NCBI GenBank assembly: GCA_964528575.1
Contig: CAZGTQ010000467.1
Location: forward strand, 1 to 17,764
Source: CAZGTQ01 sp964528575
GTDB taxonomy: Bacteria > Planctomycetota > UBA1135 > GCA-002686595
Length of the DNA stretch: 17,764 nucleotides
Direction of reading: 5' to 3'
The translations under genes and the position numbers were made by a program. Below the pieces are notes generated by a model, which ran no database searches, had not been told where the DNA came from, and worked only from the letters and a program-made list of their open reading frames with translations. How positions within the stretch are numbered: position 1 is the first letter of the stretch; each line of letters starts with the position of its first letter. Positions 1-8,504 of this stretch are shown here, in pieces.

Positions 1-1
1 G

Positions 2-3000
2 TTCGCGCGCGCGGTGACGGTCGGCGGCTCCACGCTGCCGCGGCTCACGCACGCGAGCGTCGAGGAGCTGCCCGCGCTCCTGCGCGACCTGTCGGCGCAA
101 CTCGGCAAGCGCGAGGCGCGCATCGCGCGCGAGCTGCTCGCCGAGATGCGCCGCCGAGTCGACTTCCTGCTCCAGGTCGGCCTCGGCTACCTCAGCCTCG
201 AACGCGCAGCCGACTCGCTCTCGGGCGGCGAGGCGCAGCGCATCCGGCTGGCCGCGCAGCTCGGCGCGGGCCTGCAGGGCGTGCTCTACGTGCTCGACGA
301 GCCGTCGATCGGCTTGCACGCGCGCGACCAGGCGCGCCTGCTCGACGCGCTGCGCCAACTGCGCGACGCGGGCAACACCGTCGTCGTCGTCGAGCACGAC
401 GAGGCGACGCTGCGCGCCGCGGACTGGCTGATCGACGTCGGGCCCGGCGCGGGCGAGCACGGCGGCCGCATCTGCGCCGTCGGCGAGCCGAGCGACGTCG
501 CGCGCGCGGACTCGCCCACCGGCAGGCTGTTGCGCGGCGAGCTCGCGATGCCGGCGCCCCAGACGCGGCGCGCGGGCAACGGCGCGAAGCTCGTCGTGCG
601 CGGCGCCCGTGGCTTCAACTTGAAGGCGATCGACTTCGAGATCCCGCTCGGCACGTTCGTCGCCGTGACCGGCGTGAGCGGCTCGGGCAAGTCGACGCTC
701 GTCGACGCGACGCTCGCGCGCGCGCTCGCGCGCCACCTCGGCCGCGAGACGCCCGATCCCGAGCCGTACGACGCGATCGAGGGGCTCGCGGCGGTCGAGG
801 ACCTCGTCCTGATCGACGCGGCGCCGATCGGCCGCACGCCGCGCTCCAACCCCGCGACCTACGCCGGCGCCTTCGGGCCGATCCGCGACCTGTTCGCGAG
901 CCTCCCGGAGGCGCGCATGCGCGGCTGGGCGGCCGGCCGCTTCTCGTTCAACGTGGCCGGCGGCCGCTGCGAGGCGTGCCAGGGAGCGGGCGCGCAGTAC
1001 GTCGAGCTGCAGTTCCTCGCGCCGGTCACCGTGCCGTGCGAGGAGTGCGGCGGCCACCGCTTCCAGTCCGAGACGCTCGAGGTCCGCTACCGCGGCCACA
1101 GCATCGCCGACGTGCTCGCGCTCTCGATCGGCGAGGCGCACGAGCTCTTCGTGGACCACCCGAAGATCGCGCGGCCGCTGCGCACGCTCGTCGACGTCGG
1201 CCTCGGTTACCTGCGCCTGGGCCAGCCGTCGACGACGATCTCCGGCGGCGAGGCGCAGCGCGTCAAGCTCGCCAAGCACCTGCAGCGCACCTCGCGCAAG
1301 CACACGCTCTACCTGCTCGACGAGCCGACGACGGGCCTGCACCAGCAGGACGTGCGCGACCTCGTGCAGGCGCTGCAACGGCTCGTCGACGGGGGCAACA
1401 CCGTGCTCGTGATCGAGCACGACCTCGATCTCGTGCGCGCGGCGGACTGGGTCGTCGACCTCGGCCCCGAGGGCGGGCGCGCGGGCGTCGAGGTCCACGC
1501 GGCGGGGAGCCCCGCGGACGTCGCGCGGGCGAAGGGCTCGCACACGGGCGCGGCGCTGCGCGCGCTCGACGGCGCGCGCGCGCCGAAGCCGCGCAAGGCG
1601 CGCGTCGTGCGCCGCGGGAACGAGCCCAGCGACCGGCTCGAGGTCGTGCGCGCGCGCACGCACAACTTGCGCGACGTCAGCGTGTCGATCCCGCGCGACG
1701 CGCTGACCGTCGTCACCGGCCCGTCCGGCTCGGGCAAGAGCTCGCTCGCGCTCGACACGATCCACGCGCTCGGCCGCCAGCGCTTCGTCGAGTCGCTCTC
1801 GACGTACGCGCGCCAGTTCCTCAGCTCGCGCGACCGGCCGCCGGTCGACCGCATCGTCGGCCTGGGCCCCTCGGTCGCGGTCGAGGCGCGCACCGCGAGC
1901 GGCCACCCGCGCTCGACCGTCGCGACGACGACGGAGATCCACGACCACATGCGCGTGCTCTGGGCGCGCGCCGGCACGCCGCGCTGCCCCGAGCACGGCG
2001 AGAGGCTCGTGCGGCGCGACGCGTCGGCGGTCGCCAAGCGCGTCGTGCGCGAGCTCGACGGCGGCCGCGGCTGGATCGTCGCGCCGATCTTCGGGCCCGG
2101 CGTCGACGAGCCCGAGGAGCTCGCCGCGGCGTTCGCCGAGGCGGCGAAGGAGTGGCGCAGCGCCGGCTTCGCCCGCTGTCTCGTCGACGGCGAGGAGGTG
2201 CGGCTCGACGGGCTCGAGGGAGCGCCGGCGGGGCTCGCCGGCGGGGCGCGCGTCGACCTCGTCGTCGACCGGCTCGCGTTCGGCGCGGACACGCGCTCGC
2301 GCGTCGCCGAGGCGGTCGAGCAGGCCGAGGCGATCGGCGGCGGCCGCGTCAGCGTGATCGCGCGCGAGAAGGGCGGCCCCGGGGCGCGGCTCGAGTTCAG
2401 CTTGCGCGGCGCGTGCTCGCAGTGCGGCTTCTCGCTCGGCGGGCCGCTCGAGCCGCGGCACTTCTCGTTCAACACGCACGTCGGTGCGTGCCCCGCGTGC
2501 GACGGCCTCGGCGTGAGCTGGCAAGCGGACGCGGAGCGGCTCGTCGACGCGCCGGAGTCGCCGCTCGTGCTGGACGAGAGCCACACGGCGAGCGCCAGCG
2601 GCGGCACGGCGATCCGGCACAAGCTCGGCCGCTACCTGACCAAGGGCAAGGGCTACTACGAGCATCTGTTGCGCGCCGTCGCGCGCTCGCACCGCATCGA
2701 CCTGTCGAAGCCGTTCGAGCGCCTGAGCGACGCGCAGAAGGACCTGATCCTGTACGGCACGGGGGCGCGCGTGAGCTACGACGTGCGCATCGAGAAGCAG
2801 AGCGAGCGTTTCGAGCTGCAGGAGGAGTTCACGGCGAGCTGGCCGGGGCTGTGCGGTCACGTCGAGGCGTGGCACGCGAAGTCCGAGGATCCCGGCTGGC
2901 GCGCGCTGCTCGAGCGCTTCATGACGCGCCGTCCGTGCCGCGTGTGCGCGGGCGAGCGGCTCGCGCCGGGGCCGCGCGCGGTCACGCTCGGCAAGCAACG

Positions 3001-4633
3001 GCTGCCCGGGCTGCTCTCGTGCTCGGTCACTGCGGCGCTCGCGTGGCTGCGCGCCCTGGCGCTGCCGAAGGCGCGCCGCGCGGCGGTCGAGCCGGTGCTC
3101 GCCGAGCTCACGTCGCGCCTCGACCTGATCGAGCGCGTCGGACTGGGCTACCTCACGCTCGACCGCGCGATGTCGACGCTCTCGGGCGGCGAAGCGCGCC
3201 GCATCCGGCTGTCCGCGAGCCTCGGCTCCCAGCTCGTCGGCGTCTGCTACGTGCTCGACGAGCCGACGGTCGGGCTGCACCCGGCCGACGTCGACAAGCT
3301 CACCGACGCGCTGCTCGTGCTGCGCGACGGCGGCAACACGGTGATCGTCGTCGAGCACGACGAGGCCCTGACGCGGCGCGCGGACTTCGTGGTGGACCTC
3401 GGGCCGGGCGCCGGGCGCCTCGGCGGCGAGATCGTCGCGGCGGGCACGCCGGCCGAGATCGAGGCGCATCCGACCTCGCTGACCGGGCGCGCGCTGCGCG
3501 GCGAGTACGGCGCCGGGCGCGGGCGCGCGAAGCGGACGGTCGCGAGCGGCGCCGAGCGCATCGGCGTGAGCGGCGCGTCCCTGCACAACCTGCGCAACGT
3601 CGCGTTCGAAGCGCCGTTCGGCGCGATCACGGGGCTCTGCGGGCCGTCGGGCTCGGGCAAGAGCACGCTCGTGCTCGACACGCTCGTGCCGGCGCTGAGC
3701 GGCGAGCGCGCCGAGGGCCGCTGGCGGCGCGTGCGCGGAGCGGCCGGCGGCGGGCGGCGCGTCGTCGTCGTCGACGCGAGCCCGCTCGGGCGCACCCCTG
3801 CGAGCGTGCCGGCGACCGCGGTCGGGCTGATGGAGCCGCTGCGCGAGCTCTACTGCCGGCTGCCCGACGCGCGCGTACGCGGCTTCACGCCGTCGCACTT
3901 CTCGTTCAACAGCCCGCGCGGCCGCTGCCCCGCGTGCGAGGGCCGCGGCGCGACGAAGGTCGAGATGCAGTTCCTCGCGGATCTGTGGCTCGAGTGCGAG
4001 GAGTGCGAGGGCCGCCGCTACCGGCCCGAGGTGCTCGGCGTGCGCTACCGCGCCAAGTCGATCGCGGACGTGCTCGCGCTCTGCGCGGACGAGGCGCTCG
4101 AGCTGCTCGCTCACCAGCCGGCCGCGGTGCGCATCCTGAAGACGCTCGTCGACGTCGGCCTCGGCTACCTGACGCTCGGCCAGAGCTCGACGACGCTGTC
4201 TGCGGGCGAGGCGCAGCGGGTCAAGCTCGCGAGCGAGCTCATGCGCGCCGAGGGCGCGGGCCGCAGCGTGCTCGTGCTCGACGAGCCGAGCACCGGGCTG
4301 CACGCGAGCGACGTGCAGCACCTGATCGTCGTGCTCGAGCGGCTCGCCGACCGCGGCGACGCCGTGATCGTGATCGAGCACGACGTCGACATGCTGCTCG
4401 CCTGTGACCGGCTCGTGGAGCTGGGACCGGGCGGCGGCGACGACGGCGGCCGCGTCATCGCGGAGGGGACGCCCGAGGAGCTCGCGCGCGACGCCGCATC
4501 GGTCACGGGGCCGTGGCTCGCGCGCGCGCTCGCCGTCGGCCCGGGCGCGGACCGCCCGGCCGCGGAGCGCGGGCCGGCGCGGCGGCGCGCGGCCGGCGGA
4601 GGGCGGGGAGCGAGGAAGGAGATGGTTCTGTGA
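2..4633 (+). CDS. uvrA: Tandem (double-length) excinuclease ABC subunit UvrA, 5' end outside window
   Basis: UvrA is the ATP-driven damage sensor of nucleotide excision repair; it loads UvrB on lesions. The reading frame is open to the left edge, so the gene starts upstream. What remains is one and three-quarter UvrA units in one chain. Copy 1: ABC signature LSGGE (218-232) and Walker B of NBD I, then NBD II with Walker A GVSGSGKST (671-697), a CxxC...CxxC zinc site (968-1048) and signature ISGGE (1238-1252). Copy 2: NBD I with Walker A GPSGSGKSS (1718-1744), a UvrB-binding/insertion region, zinc site (2414-2500), signature LSGGE (3179-3193); NBD II with Walker A GPSGSGKST (3641-3667), zinc site (3926-4006) and an altered signature LSAGE (4196-4210). 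The chain ends in a basic tail of about 30 residues. Double UvrA proteins are known from Chlamydiae and, as I recall, Planctomycetes. The stop overlaps the next start by GTGA. Confidence 0.95.
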   Translation, partial: FARAVTVGGSTLPRLTHASVEELPALLRDLSAQLGKREARIARELLAEMRRRVDFLLQVGLGYLSLERAADSLSGGEAQRIRLAAQLGAGLQGVLYVLDEPSIGLHARDQARLLDALRQLRDAGNTVVVVEHDEATLRAADWLIDVGPGAGEHGGRICAVGEPSDVARADSPTGRLLRGELAMPAPQTRRAGNGAKLVVRGARGFNLKAIDFEIPLGTFVAVTGVSGSGKSTLVDATLARALARHLGRETPDPEPYDAIEGLAAVEDLVLIDAAPIGRTPRSNPATYAGAFGPIRDLFASLPEARMRGWAAGRFSFNVAGGRCEACQGAGAQYVELQFLAPVTVPCEECGGHRFQSETLEVRYRGHSIADVLALSIGEAHELFVDHPKIARPLRTLVDVGLGYLRLGQPSTTISGGEAQRVKLAKHLQRTSRKHTLYLLDEPTTGLHQQDVRDLVQALQRLVDGGNTVLVIEHDLDLVRAADWVVDLGPEGGRAGVEVHAAGSPADVARAKGSHTGAALRALDGARAPKPRKARVVRRGNEPSDRLEVVRARTHNLRDVSVSIPRDALTVVTGPSGSGKSSLALDTIHALGRQRFVESLSTYARQFLSSRDRPPVDRIVGLGPSVAVEARTASGHPRSTVATTTEIHDHMRVLWARAGTPRCPEHGERLVRRDASAVAKRVVRELDGGRGWIVAPIFGPGVDEPEELAAAFAEAAKEWRSAGFARCLVDGEEVRLDGLEGAPAGLAGGARVDLVVDRLAFGADTRSRVAEAVEQAEAIGGGRVSVIAREKGGPGARLEFSLRGACSQCGFSLGGPLEPRHFSFNTHVGACPACDGLGVSWQADAERLVDAPESPLVLDESHTASASGGTAIRHKLGRYLTKGKGYYEHLLRAVARSHRIDLSKPFERLSDAQKDLILYGTGARVSYDVRIEKQSERFELQEEFTASWPGLCGHVEAWHAKSEDPGWRALLERFMTRRPCRVCAGERLAPGPRAVTLGKQRLPGLLSCSVTAALAWLRALALPKARRAAVEPVLAELTSRLDLIERVGLGYLTLDRAMSTLSGGEARRIRLSASLGSQLVGVCYVLDEPTVGLHPADVDKLTDALLVLRDGGNTVIVVEHDEALTRRADFVVDLGPGAGRLGGEIVAAGTPAEIEAHPTSLTGRALRGEYGAGRGRAKRTVASGAERIGVSGASLHNLRNVAFEAPFGAITGLCGPSGSGKSTLVLDTLVPALSGERAEGRWRRVRGAAGGGRRVVVVDASPLGRTPASVPATAVGLMEPLRELYCRLPDARVRGFTPSHFSFNSPRGRCPACEGRGATKVEMQFLADLWLECEECEGRRYRPEVLGVRYRAKSIADVLALCADEALELLAHQPAAVRILKTLVDVGLGYLTLGQSSTTLSAGEAQRVKLASELMRAEGAGRSVLVLDEPSTGLHASDVQHLIVVLERLADRGDAVIVIEHDVDMLLACDRLVELGPGGGDDGGRVIAEGTPEELARDAASVTGPWLARALAVGPGADRPAAERGPARRRAAGGGRGARKEMVL
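4616..4621 (+). promoter_or_regulatory. Ribosome binding site of the XPB gene
   Basis: AAGGAG lies 8 bases before the GTG at 4630, inside the last codons of uvrA. It fixes the helicase start at the GTGA overlap with the uvrA stop rather than at any upstream in-frame codon, where the sequence is a low-complexity Arg/Gly/Ala run. Confidence 0.75.
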
Positions 4634-6399
4634 GCCTGCACCCGGACAACCCGCTGATCGTGCAGAGCGACCGCTCGCTCTTGCTGCACACCGTGCGGGC
4701 CGTGCTCGACGAGAACGGCCGGCCGAAGAAGGACGAGCACGGCGTGCCGGTGACGGAGGAGCATCCGCGCTTCGTCGAGGCGCGCGACGCGCTCGCCGCG
4801 TTCGCCGAGCTCGAGAAGAGCCCCGAGTACCTGCACACGTACCGCATCACCCCGGTCTCGATCTGGAACGCCGCTGCGCTCGGGCTGACCGCGGACCAGG
4901 TCGAGGAGCTGCTCTGCGGCCTCGCGTGCGTCCCGGTGCCGCAGAACGTGCTCGTCGACGTGCGCACGTGGATCCGGCGCTACGGCTGCATGCGCATCGA
5001 GCGCGCGGGCGAGCGCTTCGAGCTCGCCTCCGACGACGCCGACGCGCTCGCCGACGTGCTCGGCTACGAGCCCGTGCGGCGCATGGTCGAGGTCCAGGCC
5101 GACGGCCGCGTGTGGGTCAGCGGCCTCAACCGCGGCAACATCAAGCAGGCGCTGGTCAAGATCGGCTATCCGGTCGACGACCGCGGCGGCTATCTCGAGG
5201 GCGATGCGTTCGCCGTGCCGCTGCGCTCGGTGACGCGCGCCGGCCGCCCGTTCGGGCTGCGGCCGTACCAGTCGAGCGCGGCCGAGGCGTTCTACCGCGA
5301 GGGGAGCGTGCGCGGCGGCAGCGGCGTCGTCGTGCTGCCGTGCGGCGCGGGCAAGACCGTCGTCGGCATCGGGGCGATGAATCTCGTCGGAACGAAGACG
5401 CTCATCCTGACGACGAACACCGTCGCGGTGCGCCAGTGGCGCGACGAGATCCTCGACAAGACCGAGCTCGGCGAGCTCGACGTCGGCGAGTACACGGGCG
5501 ACCTGAAGGAGGTGCGCCCGGTCACGATCACGACGTACCAGATGCTGACGTGGCGGCGTGCGCGCACGGACGAGTTCGAGCACTTCGCGCTGTTCTCGCG
5601 CGAGAACTGGGGGCTCGTCGTGTACGACGAGGTGCACCTGCTCCCCGCGCCGATCTTCCGCGTGACCGCCGACCTGCAGGCGCGGCGCCGGCTCGGGCTC
5701 ACTGCGACGCTCGTGCGCGAGGACGGCAAGGAGGACGAGGTGTTCTGTCTGATCGGACCCAAGCGCTACGACGTGCCGTGGAAGGTGCTCGAGCAGCAGG
5801 GCTTCATCGCGACGGCCAAGTGCACCGAGGTGCGCGTGCCGCTCGACCCCGCGCTGAAGTCCTCCTACGCGAGCGCCGACGCGCGGCGCAAGTTCCGCAT
5901 CGCGTCGGAGAACCCCGAGAAGACGCGCGTCGTCGAGGCGATCCTCGCGCGGCACCCCGGCGGGCGCGTGCTCGTCATCGGCCAGTACATCGACCAGCTC
6001 ACGCGGCTCGCGCGTCACCTGCGCGTGCCGCTGATCACCGGCAAGACGCCGACGGCCGAGCGCGAGGCGTTGTACTCGGCGTTCCGCGACGGCCGCGAGC
6101 GCGTGCTCATGGTCTCGAAGGTCGGAAACTTCGCGATCGACCTGCCCGATGCGAACGTCGCGGTGCAGGTGTCGGGCACGTTCGGCTCGCGCCAGGAGGA
6201 GGCGCAGCGGCTGGGGCGGATCCTGCGACCGAAGAGCGACGGCTCGGCGGCGGCGTTCTATGCGGTCGTCACGCTCGGCTCGCGGGACCAGGAGTTCGCG
6301 CAGAAGCGCCAGCTCTTCCTCACCGAGCAAGGGTATTCGTACGAGATCATCGACGCGGCCCACGTGTTGGGGAGCGTCGAGACCGAGGTCAGCGCGTGA
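4630..6399 (+). CDS. XPB/Ssl2/Rad25-family DNA repair helicase
   Basis: Superfamily 2 DNA helicase (3'-5'), the bacterial relative of the TFIIH subunit XPB, 589 aa. Order: an XPB N-terminal domain (about residues 9-140, containing RIT...S and PVPQNV), a damage-recognition-like stretch, helicase core 1 with Walker A LPCGAGKT (K242), the DEVH box (333-336, DEAH variant usual for bacterial XPB), TAT (358-360) followed by the XPB-specific RED motif (R363-E364-D365), and helicase core 2 with motif VI QEEAQRLGRILRPK (from Q522, arginine finger candidates R530 and R533). All catalytic motifs are intact. The length is slightly above what I recall for mycobacterial XPB (about 550 aa). It starts with GTG in a GTGA overlap with uvrA and is followed directly by a partner gene carrying the same N-terminal domain family, so a role in excision repair with UvrA is a reasonable inference but not shown. 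Confidence 0.93.
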   Translation: MSLHPDNPLIVQSDRSLLLHTVRAVLDENGRPKKDEHGVPVTEEHPRFVEARDALAAFAELEKSPEYLHTYRITPVSIWNAAALGLTADQVEELLCGLACVPVPQNVLVDVRTWIRRYGCMRIERAGERFELASDDADALADVLGYEPVRRMVEVQADGRVWVSGLNRGNIKQALVKIGYPVDDRGGYLEGDAFAVPLRSVTRAGRPFGLRPYQSSAAEAFYREGSVRGGSGVVVLPCGAGKTVVGIGAMNLVGTKTLILTTNTVAVRQWRDEILDKTELGELDVGEYTGDLKEVRPVTITTYQMLTWRRARTDEFEHFALFSRENWGLVVYDEVHLLPAPIFRVTADLQARRRLGLTATLVREDGKEDEVFCLIGPKRYDVPWKVLEQQGFIATAKCTEVRVPLDPALKSSYASADARRKFRIASENPEKTRVVEAILARHPGGRVLVIGQYIDQLTRLARHLRVPLITGKTPTAEREALYSAFRDGRERVLMVSKVGNFAIDLPDANVAVQVSGTFGSRQEEAQRLGRILRPKSDGSAAAFYAVVTLGSRDQEFAQKRQLFLTEQGYSYEIIDAAHVLGSVETEVSA

Positions 6400-8495
6400 G
6401 CTCGAGAGCATCCGGGATGAGCCGCAACGGGCACGTCGAGAACGGGAAGGCGCCGCGCGCCGATGCGTCGCTCGCCGACGCGGTGGGCAAGCGGCCCAAG
6501 TCCGACCTGTTCGATCTGTACAACTTCTGGTGCGGCAACGGCGCGACGCGCATGCCGCGCGACCCCGTCGAGGTGCGCCGCGCCGTGCTCGAGCGGATGA
6601 GCGACTCCGCGCTCGTCGAGGAGCGCGTCGGCGACCTCGGCCGCCGGCTCGGCTCGGTCTTCGAGCGGCTCGTGCGCGCCCCGGGTCACCGCTGCACGTA
6701 CACCGAGCTCGTCGACTCGCGCGAGCTGTCGTATCTGTCGACCTACGACATGGAAGCGTGCCTGACCGCGCTCCAGCGTCGCGCGCTCGTCGTCGAGGAG
6801 GCGGGCGCGCGCTTCGCCGAAGTCGGGCTGCGGATGTACGCGGTGCCGAGCGAGCTCGTCGACGCGCTCCTGCGTCAGCGGCGCAAGGCCGAGCGCGGCA
6901 CCTTCGACGTCATCACGCTGCGCGGCCACCTCGATCAGATGTACGCCGACCCCGAGCGGGCACGGCGCATCACGCCGCAGCGGCTGCGCGAGATGTACAA
7001 GATGTACGCGCGCGAGACCGCCGCCGAGTCGCGCATCGAGCGTCTGCCCGACGGCGTGCGCGACCTCGTCCACAAGGCGATCCTCGAGTTCGGTGGGATC
7101 CTGCCGCGCGGCCTGTTCGAGCGCATGGACACCGAGCTGCCGCACTGGAACGGGCGGCGCTGGCGCATGATCCTCGAGCAGTCGCTCGTCGGCACCGTCC
7201 AGGAGCTCGACCTCTCGCGCTACGGCATCCGTCACGGCGACGAGACGCTCGTCGTCTTCAACGAGGTCGCGCTCGCCTGGCTGCGCCGCGTCGCGGTGCC
7301 GAGCGATCCGGATCGGCCGCACGAGGAGCTCTCGCTCGGCATCGATCTGATCTCGAACCTGTCGCGCTTCCTCGGGTTCCTGCTCGAGAACGACGTGCGC
7401 TTCACGGTGAAGGGCGAGATCTTCAAGACGACCGAGAAGAAGATCATCCAGTACCTGATCCCCAACCCCGGCCGCGAGCTCTCGCGCGAGGAGGTGCTGG
7501 AGTTCATCTACCGCTTCTGCCGGCACGAGGGCCTGATCGACTGCACGGGCGAGCGCACGCTCGCGGTGACGGCCGCGGGTTACGACTGGGAGCAGCGCCC
7601 GCTCGCCCACAAGCTCAAGGCGCTGCACGAGTTCGCGATCGAGGAGAAGACGCTCGAGGGCGAGCCGTTCCACCAGACGCGCATGCGCCGCATCCTCGTG
7701 CGCCTGCTCAAGCGCGTCGAGCCGGACACGTGGTACGACTTGATGTACCTGCCGTTCCTGGCGCGCAACACCTACCTGGCGAGCCTGGACGACCTGGGCG
7801 TCGAGGACTGGTTCGCGGAGCGCTCGAACGGCGCGCAGTACGCGCCGATGGACGACGCGCAGCGCATGGCGTGGAACCTCGCGCGTTGGGTCCGCCAGCG
7901 CATGTACCTGCTCGGCATCGTCGACCTGGGCTACGACAAGGCGCAGCGACCCGTCGCGATGCGTCTGACGCGCAGCGGCGCGCGCCTGCTCGGCGTGCAC
8001 GACTGCCCCGCGCCCGCGACGGGCGGCGTCGGCAACCTCGTCGTCACGCCCGATTTCGAGGTCGTGCTCTTCCGCAGCGGCGACGACGCCGAGCTCGTCC
8101 ACGATCTCGACCGCTTCTGCGTGCGCGACAAGCTCGGCCAACTGCTGCACTTCCGCATCACCGAGGACTCGGTGCGCCGCTCGCTCGCGCAGGGCATGCG
8201 CCTCGAGCACATCCTCGCGACGCTCGAGAGCCACAGCCGCACGCCCGTGCCGCAGAACGTGTCGTTCTCGATCCGCGACTGGGCCAAGAGCGCGGGGCTG
8301 ATGGCGCTCGGCGAGGACCTCGTGATCCGTTGCGACGATCCCGAGACGCTGCGCCGCTTCCAGCGCGACCCGGGCGTGCGCTCGTACGTCAAGTCGGTGA
8401 TCGACGAGCGCCGGATCCAGCTCGGGGGCCGCATCACGCGGCGCCGCCTCCAGGCGCTCCTGCGCGAGCTCGGCCACCTGGTCGAGCTCGCCTGA
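6396..8495 (+). CDS. XPB-associated protein with C-terminal Helicase_C_3/XPB-N-like domain
   Basis: Large protein without helicase motifs (699 aa from GTG 6396; 692 aa from ATG 6417). The C-terminal part (8037 to about 8360) carries LVVTPDF, HFRIT.DS, PVPQNV and IRDWA, the pattern of the XPB N-terminal / Helicase_C_3 family, and matches the N-terminus of the neighbouring helicase. The long N-terminal part looks alpha-helical with winged-helix-like stretches; I do not recognise a catalytic site. From memory, actinobacterial XPB (Rv0861c) also sits next to a protein of this kind (Rv0862c), so the pair seems conserved. The start is ambiguous: GTG 6396 makes a GTGA overlap with the xpb stop and has GAGG 7 bases upstream; ATG 6417 has only a weak GAGAG. 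The likely role is as partner or regulator of the helicase, which is inferred from position and shared domain. Confidence 0.85.
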   Translation: MSSRASGMSRNGHVENGKAPRADASLADAVGKRPKSDLFDLYNFWCGNGATRMPRDPVEVRRAVLERMSDSALVEERVGDLGRRLGSVFERLVRAPGHRCTYTELVDSRELSYLSTYDMEACLTALQRRALVVEEAGARFAEVGLRMYAVPSELVDALLRQRRKAERGTFDVITLRGHLDQMYADPERARRITPQRLREMYKMYARETAAESRIERLPDGVRDLVHKAILEFGGILPRGLFERMDTELPHWNGRRWRMILEQSLVGTVQELDLSRYGIRHGDETLVVFNEVALAWLRRVAVPSDPDRPHEELSLGIDLISNLSRFLGFLLENDVRFTVKGEIFKTTEKKIIQYLIPNPGRELSREEVLEFIYRFCRHEGLIDCTGERTLAVTAAGYDWEQRPLAHKLKALHEFAIEEKTLEGEPFHQTRMRRILVRLLKRVEPDTWYDLMYLPFLARNTYLASLDDLGVEDWFAERSNGAQYAPMDDAQRMAWNLARWVRQRMYLLGIVDLGYDKAQRPVAMRLTRSGARLLGVHDCPAPATGGVGNLVVTPDFEVVLFRSGDDAELVHDLDRFCVRDKLGQLLHFRITEDSVRRSLAQGMRLEHILATLESHSRTPVPQNVSFSIRDWAKSAGLMALGEDLVIRCDDPETLRRFQRDPGVRSYVKSVIDERRIQLGGRITRRRLQALLRELGHLVELA

Positions 8496-8504
8496 GAGCC
8501 CGCC

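Noticed and set aside
976..4407. Open frame of 1143 codons on the plus strand inside uvrA
   Set aside because: Arg/Ala/Pro-rich out-of-frame reading of uvrA, which has all its motifs in the main frame.
4513..4629. 39-residue upstream extension of the XPB helicase
   Set aside because: It would overlap uvrA by 120 bases with a low-complexity Arg/Gly/Ala tract, while GTG 4630 has AAGGAG at the right distance.
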